Source: Owenia fusiformis (Eukaryota > Annelida > Polychaeta > Sabellida > Oweniidae). Taken from it: DNA of 64,000 nucleotides. The stretch lies in NCBI GenBank assembly GCA_903813345.2, contig CAIIXF020000007.1, positions 2,239,730 through 2,303,729 of the forward strand. Reading direction: 5' to 3'. Numbering within the stretch: position 1 is the stretch's first letter; the number at the start of each line of letters is the position of its first letter. The notes under the pieces are model-generated. The model ran no database searches. It saw only the letters and a list, made by a program, of their open reading frames with translations, and was not told where the DNA came from. The translations under genes were made by a program, and so were the position numbers. Of this stretch, positions 1-12,607 are shown piece by piece.

Positions 1-334
1 AATCAAGTTTAAATTTCAATATTTATACGTATACATAAAGTGAGTTCGTATTCTCTCACTGTAATTGTAAGACTGCTTTTTTAAGTCCCATTTTATAAGT
101 TGTCATGGTTACAAGATTCCCCCAAAAATACATTGGGTTTGTGCTTGGACTTGATATCACGTCCTTAGTAGTCAACGTATCAAATATGAATATAGCACCT
201 GCCACTGTTCCATTCATATTTAAAAGAGTTGGTTGCAAATTAGTATGTTAATCCGGGAGCCGACAGCCGAGACTTGCATAAAATGGCTACGTAGATACTA
301 CGTGATTGATGATATGCGAACTGTTGAATTTTAG
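1..334. other. intron or upstream sequence of the SLC22-like gene
   Basis: No coding signal was recognised here. The transporter's missing first exon, expected to encode the N-terminus and first membrane helix, must lie to the left of the window. The stretch ends with a splice acceptor at 333-334 that opens the first visible exon. Confidence 0.5.
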
Positions 335-3300
335 GTACCCGAATTACAACATTTAAATGTGAGTCTTCAAAAACAGCTTTCTATTCCAATAGAAGAGAAG
401 AACGGTGACAGGATGTATAGTAAATGCAGAATATACAATCTAAATTATTCGGCTATATCAGTTGACGAAATGCTGGCCACGAACTACACAAACATCACCA
501 CAAAAACCTGTGATAAGTGGGAATATGACCGATCAGTTATGAAAACGACAGTTATGAGTGAGGTAGAGCATATATTGGTTTTCATTTTAGAAGAATTCAA
601 GAAAACAAGTATTTTGCTTCGATAATAGAGTTATATAGGAAATTCATTGAAAGGTAACGCACGATTTAAGGTCGTTATATGAAGAATCAATTATTGAGGG
701 CATTATTCCAATATAGGCAGAAGTACATGAGAAGACAACGGCATCCACCCATTTCTCTTATTTAGTATCACAATTACAAAGAACAACTTCCATAGTTTAA
801 AAATTGCTGGATGGAGATGACATCAACGGGTTTTTAAGATCTGTATTACTAGATTTTGAGCTTTTTTGCTTTCCAAGGGTCCCTACAACAAATGTGAATC
901 GATTGTGATAATGCTCTTTAGGAAGGTATATTAAACTATTAACATAAGATAGTTTACAGAGTAACACGGGATACCTTTTAAGCATATTAAAACAAATGGT
1001 CATCATTTGTACTTTAAACATTAGCTTATAATTCTGAACTTTTTGCATGTGTTTTGAGGCTGATACAGTGTGTGGGAGTTGCCATTGTTTTGATACTCTG
1101 TATCTATCAAAATACGGGCTAAATAAGTCAATATATTGATATCATCCTCTCTGTATTTTCTTATTCTCCAGTACGACCTTGTGTGTGAGGGTTCTTGGCT
1201 GTCTAGCCTTGCGGGTACTGCACTTATGATTGGTCTTTTCTTTGGCGCAATTAGCTCTGGCTTTCTTTCGGATAAGTAAGTAGGTCGATCAGCCCGCCAT
1301 TGGATCCATAAACCAAGTTATTGTATTTCAAACGAAGTTTTGTATATAAATAAAGCAATAATCATTCACGACTTTAAAAAGTAGAATATATTTCTATTGT
1401 TTAGAAAATATACGATTTATTGTTCATTAGTTTCTACTGATAACAATTATATAGTCCAGTGAGCTTTTTTTTATAAAACTGACAAATATTGAAAAATGAA
1501 AATTATAGAAATTCACAATTTCCTTCGATTTCTATATCTGCTTCTGGCGGTGACGTCCTGCTTGTCTTATATCAACCAAAAAATAGTTAGACTATTTTGA
1601 ATACGATATACAGTATATATGTATGTTTCCCATTTTTGTACCACCCTGTGAAAGAACAGTGTATCATAAATGAGTTGGTATACTGCTTTATAGTATCTCT
1701 AAGAACTTTTACAGGTTTGGCAGGAAAGTAACCACATTAGCAATAGGAGTGCTCCACATTGTGTCGGCGTTTTCAGCAGCGTTTGCTCCTAACTATATCG
1801 TATTCCTCACACTCCGAACAATTGCTGGTATGACGGCGATAGGGGTTTACACTCCATACTGGTTACTGTGTAGGTATTCAACGTTATGACCTAACTGAGA
1901 TGGACTATCGACTTTAAGTATTCAATGGACATATAGATTAAATTATTAGATATGCCGCTGAATTGTGTAATATACTTTGTTTAAGTAATCGAAGCTTGTC
2001 CGCCGACCCACCGAGGATATATGACAATACTAACAGATGCGCTATTGCGAGTAGGCACAGGATCACTTGCCCTTGTAGCATGGTTGCTCAGAGACCATTG
2101 GCTCCTACAGATCATAGGGGCCATAGGTATGGTACCGGGACTTATATTGTTCGTGTAAGCATAACTATTTACAATACAGCTCAAAGAATTTCAAATTACA
2201 ATATAATATTTTATTATATCACTGTCATATTCCTCACTCTCTGATTGGCCCATGTCCTTCACGCGTACGTGACTAAAAATAACAAGCGATAGTCAACGGA
2301 AGTCACGTGACAATTGATATTCACCAGTCAGGACTTAGTCCAGCGTAATTTCAATTTCATGTATCCATGGGAGTAGATTGTTCTGATTAATAAGACATCA
2401 ATAGTGTATTATTCCATTAATGTGAGTGAGGAATATAACAATGAATAATAAAATAAATGTTTAATTCTATTTTCGGTGAATATCTGTGACACTTTCACAA
2501 GATGATTTTCCACTAGTTCGTGGAATATCACTTGTGAAAGATGCACATGTATTCACCTCAATAAAATTAAATACTGGATTTGTATATTATACATACGGAT
2601 ATATCGAAAAGCTTGAGTATTAATATTACAGGAATGGTTTATGTTAAAACTGTACTGGCTATCGTGTAGCAATGAATTTCACGAGCGGACTTTATTTTCT
2701 ATGGTTCCTTTCGCCATGTATGTAACAATAAAAGAGCCTATTTTATCTTGAGAACTCAAGTCTTATGCCATCTACTTGTATTTCATGGTAATTATAGCTT
2801 CTCAATGGAATTTCTGTTTCTGTGAGTTGTATTATTCATGTGTATAACGAGCATTAATTTTAAACGTCTCTTTTACTATATATTCTAGAATATTCGTCCC
2901 TGAGAGTCCACGGTGGTTGATATCTGTGGGCCGTGTTGCAGATGCCGAGGCAATTTCTAGAAAAATAGCAAAATGGAACAGGGAGGAAATTCCTGCATCG
3001 TTCTCTTTAAAGCAAGTCGAGGTAATACTTTGGTGATTGTTCGATATAAAATTAAATCTCAACACGCTTAATAAATCTTAATTCCTTTACGACTTATTTT
3101 AGTTTAATAAGAATATGGTGTACATACATATCACTACATATCACCACATATATTATATGTGTATGACCATCTATAGATGCACCTTATGTATTGTAGTGGT
3201 GACTGTTAGAAAAGAGTATATGTAAATAAATGAATAAAAAAATATATAACAGAAGAAAAACTGACACCGTGTTAAATGTTTCAAAATAAATATTTTCAAT

Positions 3301-5989
3301 ATTTTCCATGAGAAATTCCTTCCTACAATTAAATAATCATTACTTTGTTTGTAATACATAAAAACATATGCATATGTTTATGTTTATTATGTTATTCCTT
3401 GAAAAAATTGAGAAAAATATAGAAAGTTTAGGAAAAAAGCACGATATCGAAGGGTATAAGCGTAAAAGATTCAAGAATTGAACAGAGATATGGATGAATA
3501 CAATTATACTACAACATGTGAAGAAAAAATCACATTTTCATGATTTACATTGTCTTCATAGATACATGTAGATTATATTGTTGCTTTACACAGGTATAAA
3601 TCACGTCTCATGTTACCGTTGGCGTTTTAAGTATCATGAGCTCTGGTTAGTACTTAATATTAATGCCAAGATACAGTATTTTCATAATGTAATAATTATG
3701 TTTATGTTTCAAAGGAAAAAGATGACGCTTCATCTGAAAAGAAAGGGACATTCTTCGACTTGTTTAGGACACCAAACTTGAGAAAATACACATTAGTTGT
3801 GTGCTCTTATTGGCAAGTATAGACAACCCTAATATAATGTTTAAATCTATATGGAACAAGCACATTTGGAAAATATTCGTAACACCCTAGCTACTTGCAC
3901 ATTCTCATATCTCGAGCAGTGCGAGTAGGCAGGCTTGAAGCATGCGACGTAACTGTCTCAACCAAATCTTACAGAACTATATGTATATAGATGTATTTGT
4001 CAATTAATTAAAACAGTGAAAATGAAGTCTAAAGATAAAAAATAATGTATACCTCCTTTAGCCAAAACCCTTGCATATTTAAAATCTCGCTCAATAGATA
4101 TGCAGATTGATTTATTTCCTATTCTTCCATATGTTCCCAAATGTTGTCCTCATTTACAATATGTCCATAATAGATAACGTTGATAGATTTTGAAAACCGC
4201 CATTCCCATGTAAATTATTTGGGAATGGTGGGTTCGGGGCAAATCAGGTTCTTGGAAAATAACTTTGATAATTTTTAGGTAACCATATATAAAGACAGAA
4301 AGACCAAACACTATTATTGTATTTTCAGGTTTGCATGTGTTTTTGGCAATTATGCAATGGATTTGAATGTAGGAACATTAATACCAGGCAGCATATTCCT
4401 GAATTATTTACTTATGTCTACAATGGTACCTCTGGTCTCATGTATATCGCTTTTCATAGGGATCCAGAAGATCCCAAGAGTTGTATCGTTACCTGGTTTC
4501 CTTGGGGTTGGAGGAGTGATGTGCATCGCAATGGCCCCAATACTCTTGACAAGTAAAGTTTTAGTTTACATGATCCAACTTTAATATATTTTCATTCAAG
4601 CAAGATCCGCGAGATAAAAAAATAAAAATAACAACCCCACGACCCCAAAACATGGATTTGGACCCTACCTCAATACATATTTCAAAATGCTAGACTTATT
4701 TTCTGAAAATGGTTAAATGACGTTGAATTGACGTCTTATTTGGAAAATATCCAATTTTGGTGACCAAAAATTTCATTTGATATTTTCTTGTCATGTGTAC
4801 ATCCGGGGAATATCTCTTCTTATTTCCCAGTCACGTGTGGGACATAGGCCAATCAATGAGTGCGAAATCTGACAGTGAAATAATAATATATAATATTTCT
4901 GCTTTAGATATACCACAGTTGGTAACAACAGTTGCCTGCATAGGTAGAATGCTCCTAGCAAACGCATTTAGTCTGATCTACTTGTATAGTGGTGAGATAT
5001 TCCCAACGCCACTAAGGAACGTGGGACTTGGAGCTGGTTCCAGCTTTGGTCGCATAGGGGGACTCATAACACCTCAAATATACCTTCTCGTGAGTACATG
5101 ATCTGGCGTCACGTGGTTGAAAGTGCACGAACATTGGATCCCGCTTTGAGTCTTTTAGAATGTCGTTTACGATAAAAGTCCTAATTTTTCAGGAAATGGA
5201 TGGTTTTTGAAAAATTATAAATACCCCTTCTCACTCCTTTTCAAGTTCGTCCCTTCATTTCTTCGTTGGTTATTTTAAATTCATTAAAAGGGTATTCAGG
5301 TTTTCTTTTTTTACATTTTTGAAATTATAGGCTTCAGTATGGTTTGGTCTTCCATACGTCGTTCTCGGTGGTATTCCTCTTGGAGCGGCGCTTCTTTCAT
5401 TGATGTTACCGGAGACTAGAGGGATCAGGCTACCCGAAAACCTCTCCGACGGAGAATTATTTGGAACGTTAGTGTCTGCATATTCTTATTATAATTTACA
5501 AATATATGAATTACAGCTAGATTAAATAGATTATCTACATATAGAGATTTCTAGTGCATATTGTGATAATCTGAGAATTAAAAGTATGATGATTGCAATC
5601 CGGCAGTTTCTTGAGAATGGCAATGACAATGGAATAAAAAGGGCAATTCTGACTGATTTGAAATAATAACAATATTATATATAGTACTTTGGTTATAAGG
5701 GATTCATATTTGATTTTGACCATTAAAAATAGGGATTAAGGAATGTCGGGATAAAATATGTATTTTCACATCTAAGAAAGAATACTTTATTTTCAGGTCA
5801 GCATATGAAGACATCACTTCAAATGATCGTAGCGGAGAGAAAGATAATGGAACAGCTTTAGTTGATAGCGATGGGGAGAGGGCATTCATCAACAACGCAT
5901 TTCATATGGATACGAACGCTAAATCAACCAAACCTGAACTCGTTAAGCCTGATAAAGCAATGACTTTGAATGATGTTACCTCTTTGTAA
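335..5989 (+). CDS. SLC22: SLC22-family organic cation/anion transporter, 5' end outside window
   Basis: Ten exons: 335-562, 1172-1275, 1715-1869, 1995-2154, 2889-3021, 3715-3812, 4329-4552, 4908-5089, 5331-5467, 5797-5989. They sum to 1614 nt (537 aa plus stop) and all phases close. The first exon is the large extracellular loop, with NxT glycosylation sites and W-x-Y-D. The next reads YDLVCEGSW, an SLC22 hallmark. The major-facilitator loop motif SDKFGRK spans the 1275/1715 junction, and VPESPRWLI, typical of SLC22, begins in the 2889 exon. GEIFPTPLRN and LPETRG mark the C-terminal half. The product should be a 12-helix plasma-membrane transporter for small organic ions; the substrate cannot be told. 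The intron after 3812 uses a GC donor. The conserved Glu usually near the 1869/1995 junction is not evident. The gene ends tail to tail with the TRAF gene at 6352. Confidence 0.9.
2302..2311. promoter_or_regulatory. palindromic E-box GTCACGTGAC
   Basis: An exact ten-base palindrome within an intron of the transporter gene. It matches the consensus bound by USF and TFEB/MITF-type bHLH-zip proteins. The same ten bases recur at 60564. No functional evidence is visible. Confidence 0.3.
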
Positions 5990-6351
5990 ACACTCATACC
6001 AAAATTATTATCATTGCCCAAACCTATCAATATAAATGCAAAAAATGTAAAGATGATATTAAATAAAAAATAAATTAATGTAGTGTTAAAGAAACTAAGA
6101 ACATGACATATATAGTGCAAATAAAAGACTTGCATCAGTGTTTCAAATCACATGTATAAATGTGACTTTTACAGAAGAAACAATGTTAATATACTTGAAA
6201 GTGGTCATTCCTCAATTATAGAAATTATTTACAACATTTACATTAAATATATTTACATATGGTACACGAAGTACTTGAATAAATTAAAAAGCTTTATACA
6301 GCATATACTACTACACATTATAAAAATAGAAGGAGTTATCTGTTATCAAAA
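5990..6351. other. intergenic, convergent 3' ends
   Basis: Short AT-rich gap between the stop codons of the transporter (+) and the TRAF gene (-). AATAAA motifs near 6060 could serve the transporter transcript. No other feature was seen. Confidence 0.5.
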
Positions 6352-9300
6352 TTATAAAGGGACAAGAGGTGGATCATTAATATCTGCAGACACTTTGATG
6401 TAAATACAATCGTCTTTCAAATATCCTTGGTTCTCTAGGACATCTTGTCTCACGAATAATGGACATCCCGAGGCAATATTCATATTGGCGGTTGGTTGCT
6501 TGAATGAGGAACTAGTGGGGTCTGGGTAGAAGGAATCCTGGAGATGACGCCTCTCGGAAGACTGATCAAGAATCATAAATGAGACTTTCTGACGGAATGG
6601 GAACTCGAGTACATTGTCATATTCCCCCTTCATTAAAACAAAGAATAGGGACACGTGCGTCCCTTTTCCTATTCCGTCCCCATTTAGGTAGACGCGACCA
6701 CACATTTTGTACCCATATTTGCTGGTGTAGAACGGAGGACTGTACAAAGATAGAGTTTTTCTGCTTACAGCATCGCGTTTCCTTTGTTCAATTCCTGTTA
6801 TCTTCCAAATAATGTGTCCATCATATGATGTTATATCATTGCAGTCCAATCTGAGATCAACTTCCGCTAGACGTATATCATGGAGCCCCGTCATTCTATC
6901 CAATTGTCTTACTTGTGTTTTCAAACCGTCTGAAGTGAAAACATACATACACGTAAATGTCAGTCAGTGAAAATCCGTTGGCCATAAAAATACATAATTA
7001 TGTTGCATTTGTATGAAACACTTACTGATTTTTCATAAACATAAGGATTTTGTCCATCCTTCCAAACAAAATTGTATACGTTAGAAAACACAAAAGAAAT
7101 GGCTCAGATATTTACCTACGGCATCTTTTGAGGCTCCATCCTCCCCATAAGTCGAAGTATAACGTCGATCTCCTTTGTTTTCCAGAACAAGCAGTCTCTG
7201 TTCCATATTAGTGATTGAATCCATCCGAAGAGATTCATTTTCACTTTTAAATGATGTATATTTATCATCTAGTGATATCACCATTTCACCATGATTTACC
7301 ATTGCTCTCTAAAATTTAAGAAGTGTATAGCTTACATTAGCAAAGCTTTTACATCCAGCAATCATAATATCGATCGTTTTAATCATTCCATATCGCCGAT
7401 ACATTTTCATCCAAACAGTCTCCATGGTGTCTACATAGCATACAGTTTAAGCGGTCACATTATAAACGTTCCCACTGTAAATATCACGTTGCATCTTTTG
7501 TTCATATCTACTGCATTAGTGCTATAAATAACAAAATAGATAGAAATGAAGAAATTCAAATAAGAACTAAGTACACTCACCTGAATATTCTGAACTTTGG
7601 AATGTATATCGCTATATTGTTTTACTAAACCTCCCATCTTGTCAGCCAGGTCCTTCATTTCTTTCTTATATATTTCTTTTTCATTTTTCATCTCTTCTAT
7701 TTGTCTTTCTAGTGTATTTGATTCAACAGACTGTTTTTCTAGCTTCTTAGAAAACATTCCAAGATGTTCAATATTACTTAGAGATTCGTGTTTTTTAACA
7801 TCTTCTTGAGATCCCTACGACCAAAACAAATTTGATTTAATTAGAATTACATCTAGATAAATTGTTCAAAAATTACTCTAATTAATATGTAAAATGTGAA
7901 GCCTGGTATATATTCAATTTCTCTACATGTATATTAGTTATTGGTATACAAAATATATTCGTGTTGATCTGCATTTTTACTTCGAAATATTGCAATTCTT
8001 ACCTTAAATCCACATCCCAGTGTCTTTAGTTCACAAGTTGTAGGCTTAGACGTACAATACTTTTCATGTGATTCCTGTTCTTTTCTTTTGAATTCCGATC
8101 CACATTTATATGGACATTTGATCAGTTCTTCTCTACATTGTTTTAATAAATGTTCCTACAAAATAAATTACTCAAATATAGAAAAGAACATGTAAACGGT
8201 ACATTATGAATTAGAAGATGAAACCGACATTTGTATACATTGAATGGAATGCTTTATTCGTTGCGCCAAATGGTAAGGCATTTACCAATGAACTACAGGG
8301 TGGGCCAAAAAACCACCCCCCTAGCCATTATTCCTGATAAATATCCATTTTTTAACATGTACACCAACAATGATATATCATTTTAAAGATAATTTAATTT
8401 GCAACAAAATGATATATAATAGAACAATTTTCAACACCCCTGGCTCGAGATATAACCATTTACGTGACATGGGGGTCAAAAAACACCTTTTCAATTTTCA
8501 TCGATTTTGCGAACAATAGCCTATTTCTAGCAAATTTTACTGTTCAGTTAAAAATTGCAACATTGTCATGAGTCTTTCATAATTGGATATTATATTTTGT
8601 TTTCATTCAGTTTTTGAACCATGCATGCTCAAAAAACATGTGTATGCCTATAAAACAAATTAAATTCATCTTCAGTCTGTCCAAATATCGCTCAATAGAC
8701 CCAACCCCTGGACCCATCCTCTGATCGGATTATTCGCTAAAGACGCGAAAGCCATTGGTATAATTAATGGATCTCTGCGAAGGTACCATCGAACTCCTAA
8801 TTATTCATTCTTTCAGTTTGTCTACATCCCTGATAGGCTAGTGATCTTCATAGACCAACTGTTCTAAATGGCCAAGGTACTATACATGTAATCAACAGGA
8901 TAGACCCTATATATCAGTAAGCAAGAATAGGGACATTTGCGATAAAAGGCTACTCAAATCGAGATGACATTTTTCTGAAAGGGTAGTGGTGTCCACTCGG
9001 TGTTTCCCAAAAGGGAAAGACCGTACAGGCCCTGTTTTTGTTGAACCAGGAGCAAAAATATACTCTGAATGTTAATGACATGAGGTGTTAAAAAGGACTC
9101 CTCAAGGATGTAAAAAACATGTGAAAGGAATTTCATTAGCTGATAGGAAAGTGCTTCATCAAACAGGTCCAATGCTACCCTGGAGTTTTTGGAGATTCGA
9201 AATGACACCATCTCTCGCCCGGACAAATGGCTTACTGACAGTCCAGATGCCAATAATGTTGATTACCATTCCTGGGGGCATCTAGAACAGTTGGTATTTA

Positions 9301-11308
9301 AAGATACCCAGCCTATCAGGGATGTAGAGGAACTAAAAGAAAGAATAACTAGCAGTTGAAAGGTACAACTTCCGCATACATCCATCAATTATGCCATCAA
9401 CCAATGGCTTACGTGTCTTAAGTGAATAATCCAATCAGAGGATGGGTCCGGGGGGGTGGATCTATTGAGTCATATTTGGACAGACTGAAGAAGAAATTAA
9501 TTTGTTTTATAAGCATACACATGTTTTTTGAGCATGCATGGTTCAAAAACTGAATGAAAACAAAATATAATATCCAATTATGAAAGACTCATGACAATGT
9601 TGCAATTTTTAAATGAACAGTAGAATTTGGTAGAAATAGGCTATTGTTCGCAAAATCGATGAAAATTGAAAAGGTGTTTTTTGACCCCCATGTCACATAA
9701 TTGGTTATGTATCCATCTGGGGTTGTTGAAAATGGTGCTTTTATATATCATTTTGTTGCAAATTAAATTATCTTTAAAATGATATATCATTGTTGGTGTA
9801 CATGTTAAAAAATAAATATTTATCAGGAATAATGGCTAGGGGGGTGTTTTTTTTGGCCCACCCTGTAGTATCACGAGAAGAAAAATGTGACACATCACAC
9901 TATCCTTGAGGCAATATAACACATAATAAACTCAACATAAATAAAATTGATGAACTTACACTTATACGTGCATGAGGTGTTGGATCATTGCATTTTGGAC
10001 ATATCTCAATTCTAAAGTCGCACTCTTGTGTCATATGTTCTTCCAATTCTTTGGAACAAATGAACTCATTACATCCTTCATTTTTACATTGTATCTTTCT
10101 GAAGTCACATTTTGCAAGATGTTTCTGGAAAATAATAAACTATCTGTATTATCTTTTTGCCCAATTTAGCAATTGAAGGACCACAACACGTGCAATAAAA
10201 TAACTATTGTTTATAATAATAATCTTGTAGACATGTTTAAGCGTTTAAACGATAATCACCCATTCTTATTATGTCGTTGAATTTTTTAAATATAATTACC
10301 CAGAGCCACGATGTAAAATAACTATCTGTTCAAAAACATGATTTCAAGTATTACATCCAATTATTTGGTTAGATGCTTTTCCTCATACCTGTAATGATTT
10401 TAATGGGGTTTCCTCGGAACAGCCATATTCCCTATTCAAGCAATATACATGTAAGGTTAAGATGACCTTCCTAGCAACATAATCTGGGTATATCTGCAAA
10501 AAATAATAATTAAGAACATGTAAGCATGGACATGCAGAAACGGATGAGGTACCGACTTTCTTTGATTATATAAAAATATGTCCATTTGTATGTGTAGTCA
10601 TTTTTATATTTTCTTTTGTACTTTCACTAGCTCAAAGTATTTCAAGTGGTATGTATTATTTGTAACAGTTTTAACACGACATTATCAAAATCTTTCTGTA
10701 TAGAACATATTGACTCTGATCATAACGATTTTATAAACCCTAGAGACACACACACACATGTGTGTTAGGTGGCGATTTCCATTTAACTTCAACTAATATA
10801 ATTACATCAGTTGAAATCAGTAACAAGTATATGATCTGTAGATTTACTACTTCTATACTTTTTCAAAACGAACACGTGTACATGTAAAGTTACTTACCAA
10901 ATTGTGTCTGTTTTTCTCATTTACTTCAACACAGTCTGGGTCTCCCCCTTGGCAAGTATATATCTCTCCTTTTTCCAAGCTATCATTAATATGTTTTTCG
11001 CACACCCTATGTCCACACGCTGTCTGAATACCTTCTTGTAACACATGACCGCATTCACAACATTCAATATTGGGATCAACTTTCTCGACGAATTGAACAG
11101 CATGTCGTTCTTCTCCTCTAACCCCAGGTGGATGACCATGATCATCTGTGTGTCCCTTGCTCCCAGGATTTGTTACAATATCTGAACTCATTTCTTCGGC
11201 CCCACGTGTCCCCCGTTTTGTACACCGTTTGCAATTTGCCTGTCCTTTTATATTCTTTTGAATTGGCCCCTGGTTGGCTAGACAATCGTCGACGAAATTC
11301 GTACTCAT
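6352..11308 (-). CDS. TRAF: TRAF-family signalling adaptor, copy 1 (RING, zf-TRAF, coiled coil, MATH)
   Basis: Seven coding exons read from the right: 11308-10898, 10493-10389, 10124-9960, 8155-8003, 7814-7581, 7308-7116, 6929-6352. They total 1839 nt and encode 612 aa. Exon 1 carries a RING-type motif (CxxC, then CGHRVC) in which His replaces the sixth Cys. Exons 2-4 give TRAF zinc fingers, exons 5-6 a long coiled coil, and exon 7 a complete TRAF-C/MATH domain with the family signatures FYTSKYGYKMC, YLNGDG, TSSSF and ASGCPLF. The MATH domain is closest to the TRAF2/TRAF3 type, by recollection of the family. The expected role is a cytosolic trimeric adaptor linking TNF-receptor-like or IL-1R/Toll-like receptors to NF-kB and JNK signalling. 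The ATG at 11308 follows a TATA box by about 80 bp. The gene is divergent from the receptor gene at 12608. Intron 3 carries a 1.57 kb fold-back mariner. Confidence 0.92.
8296..9865. mobile_element. fold-back mariner-like element with about 590 bp inverted arms
   Basis: The ends are CAGGGTGGGCC and its reverse complement, flanked by TA on both sides (8294-8295 and 9866-9867), as expected for Tc1/mariner insertion. The two arms are imperfect inverted copies from the ends to about 8890 and 9270, leaving a loop of roughly 380 bp. The inner parts of both arms include the 3' end of a decayed transposase, so the element arose by inverted duplication of an internal segment and not from simple terminal repeats. 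It sits in intron 3 of TRAF copy 1. Confidence 0.85.
9174..9359 (+). pseudogene. mariner transposase 3' remnant
   Basis: A 61-codon open stretch ends at TGA 9357-9359. It includes SPDANNVDYHSWGHLEQLV, which parallels the mariner block around the third catalytic residue (SPDLxPxDYFLWGxLK), followed by VEELKERI. Everything upstream is broken by stops or missing. No active enzyme can be made from it. Confidence 0.7.
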
Positions 11309-11321
11309 TTTTGTTCTTTAA

Positions 11322-11396
11322 GGTTCTATATTCAGTGTGGAGGTTCGATCTGAAATTGTGAAACACACTCTGAACAAATCACATTTCATTTATATA
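11322..11396 (-). promoter_or_regulatory. TATA promoter of TRAF copy 1
   Basis: On the - strand, TATATAAA (11396-11389) lies about 80 bp before the ATG. Starting 38 bp after the TATA box is a 37-bp block (11358-11322) that matches the receptor promoter block at 12517-12553 at about 29 of 37 positions, at nearly the same distance from its TATA. Transcription probably starts near the block, giving a 5' leader of about 50 nt. Confidence 0.6.
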
Positions 11397-11463
11397 GACG
11401 TACAAATTGGTTTGTACTTCCTATTTTTGTTTTCGTCATGATGAGTCATAGAAATAAAGACTT

Positions 11464-11472
11464 GGGATTCCC
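11464..11472. promoter_or_regulatory. Rel/NF-kB-like site GGGATTCCC
   Basis: Nine-base palindrome-like motif fitting the kB consensus, 68 bp upstream of the TRAF copy 1 TATA box. The same nine bases occur at 23360, upstream of another TRAF exon. A half-like GAATTCCC is nearby at 11503-11510. Confidence 0.4.
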
Positions 11473-12384
11473 TTGGATTGAATGGGTTCATAAACATGAG
11501 ATGAATTCCCATGGACTTCTTTGGTAATGTTCTTTAACAATCAAATAGCTTGACGAAATTTCCCCCTAAAAGTTTAATATATTCACAAATGAGGCCGAAA
11601 ATCCAATATAAGGCATTTGAAAAATAAATTTGGCTCACCATACATGTAGAATCCACAGGCTATGCCAAAGATGTTAAACGCAAACAGATATCTTTGTTTA
11701 GCATGTACGATTTTATTTGTTATTTTACTCTGCAGAATAATTTCATGTATGAATTTCATTATGACATACAAATGCCATACTCGAAAGCTTCAAAAATTAG
11801 CATAAATTGTTGTATGAGAAGTAAGTGCTGTACGTGCGAATCTATGTTTTTTTGATCTGGAATATAATTCATATTACTCAACAAAATTTTGGAATAACAT
11901 TGTGAAATTCAAAACAGGCAAACACTTTCAAAACAATTTACGACCATGTTATCATCAACTGAACGTGTGTCAAAGTCAAAGTACCCTTAAGTAACTCCAA
12001 TCGATGAAATACCCGGTGTAATAGCAATGTGCAATTTTATGCCTTATCACTGGACCATGATACAAATATTTTATCGATATTTAAGCACTTTGATTACTTC
12101 CTAAGTAAACATGATAAAAAATTCCAGATGATATATGTTCGTCTAACATGATTTTCAAATCGTTAGATTTACATACTTAATAGACTCTTTCTTGCATCGA
12201 TATTTACAAAAAAGATTTGTATTATAAAGTCTATTAGATCAATTTAACGTGTTGGTAGATGTCTGTGGCAAAGTTGATTTTACAAGTGACTGGGTTGTAA
12301 TTGTGTTTTTTCTAAAGTGATACCATGTCGTAATATTTCAAGATATGTCAAGGCTAGAAAATTTTGTTCAGTGCATATGATACA

Positions 12385-12396
12385 GGTAATTCCCGC
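12385..12396. promoter_or_regulatory. weak Rel-like motif upstream of receptor copy 1
   Basis: GGTAATTCCCGC, about 85-95 bp upstream of the receptor TATA box. Read on the - strand it begins GCGGGAATTACC, one mismatch from the kB consensus. It is weaker than the other sites in this locus. Confidence 0.25.
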
Positions 12397-12480
12397 AAGC
12401 AAGTAAGTATTTCTATGATTCATCTATCTACTGGATCAAAAAAGTACAATTAAATTGATATGATGTCATATGTAAAATCA

Positions 12481-12553
12481 TATAAACTTAAAATGATTTG
12501 TGAAAAGTCTACTTTGCAATTTTAGATCCAACTTGCACATTGACTATAAAAAC
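12481..12553 (+). promoter_or_regulatory. TATA promoter of receptor copy 1
   Basis: TATAAACT at 12481-12488 is followed after 36 bp (start to start) by the conserved block at 12517-12553, shared with the divergent TRAF promoter. The block contains AGATCCAACTTGCACATTGA. A second TATA-like string (TATAAAAA) lies inside the block at 12545-12552. The start codon is at 12608. Confidence 0.55.
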
Positions 12554-12607
12554 AACTTCGGATTCGACTCTTCGAATCGAAAAGTTAGCAATCGCAAACT
12601 GTTGATT

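Larger units (their letters stand above)
11309..12607. other. shared intergenic region of the first TRAF/receptor pair
   Basis: About 1.3 kb between two divergent start codons. It holds both promoters, a perfect nine-base Rel-like motif and a weaker one, all listed separately. The middle portion (about 11520-12380) shows no gene or repeat that I could support. Confidence 0.6.

Noticed and set aside
12500-12607. Upstream in-frame extension of receptor copy 1 starting at an ATG at 12500
   Set aside because: It begins 12 bp from the TATA box and covers the conserved promoter block; the ATG at 12608 opens a proper signal peptide.
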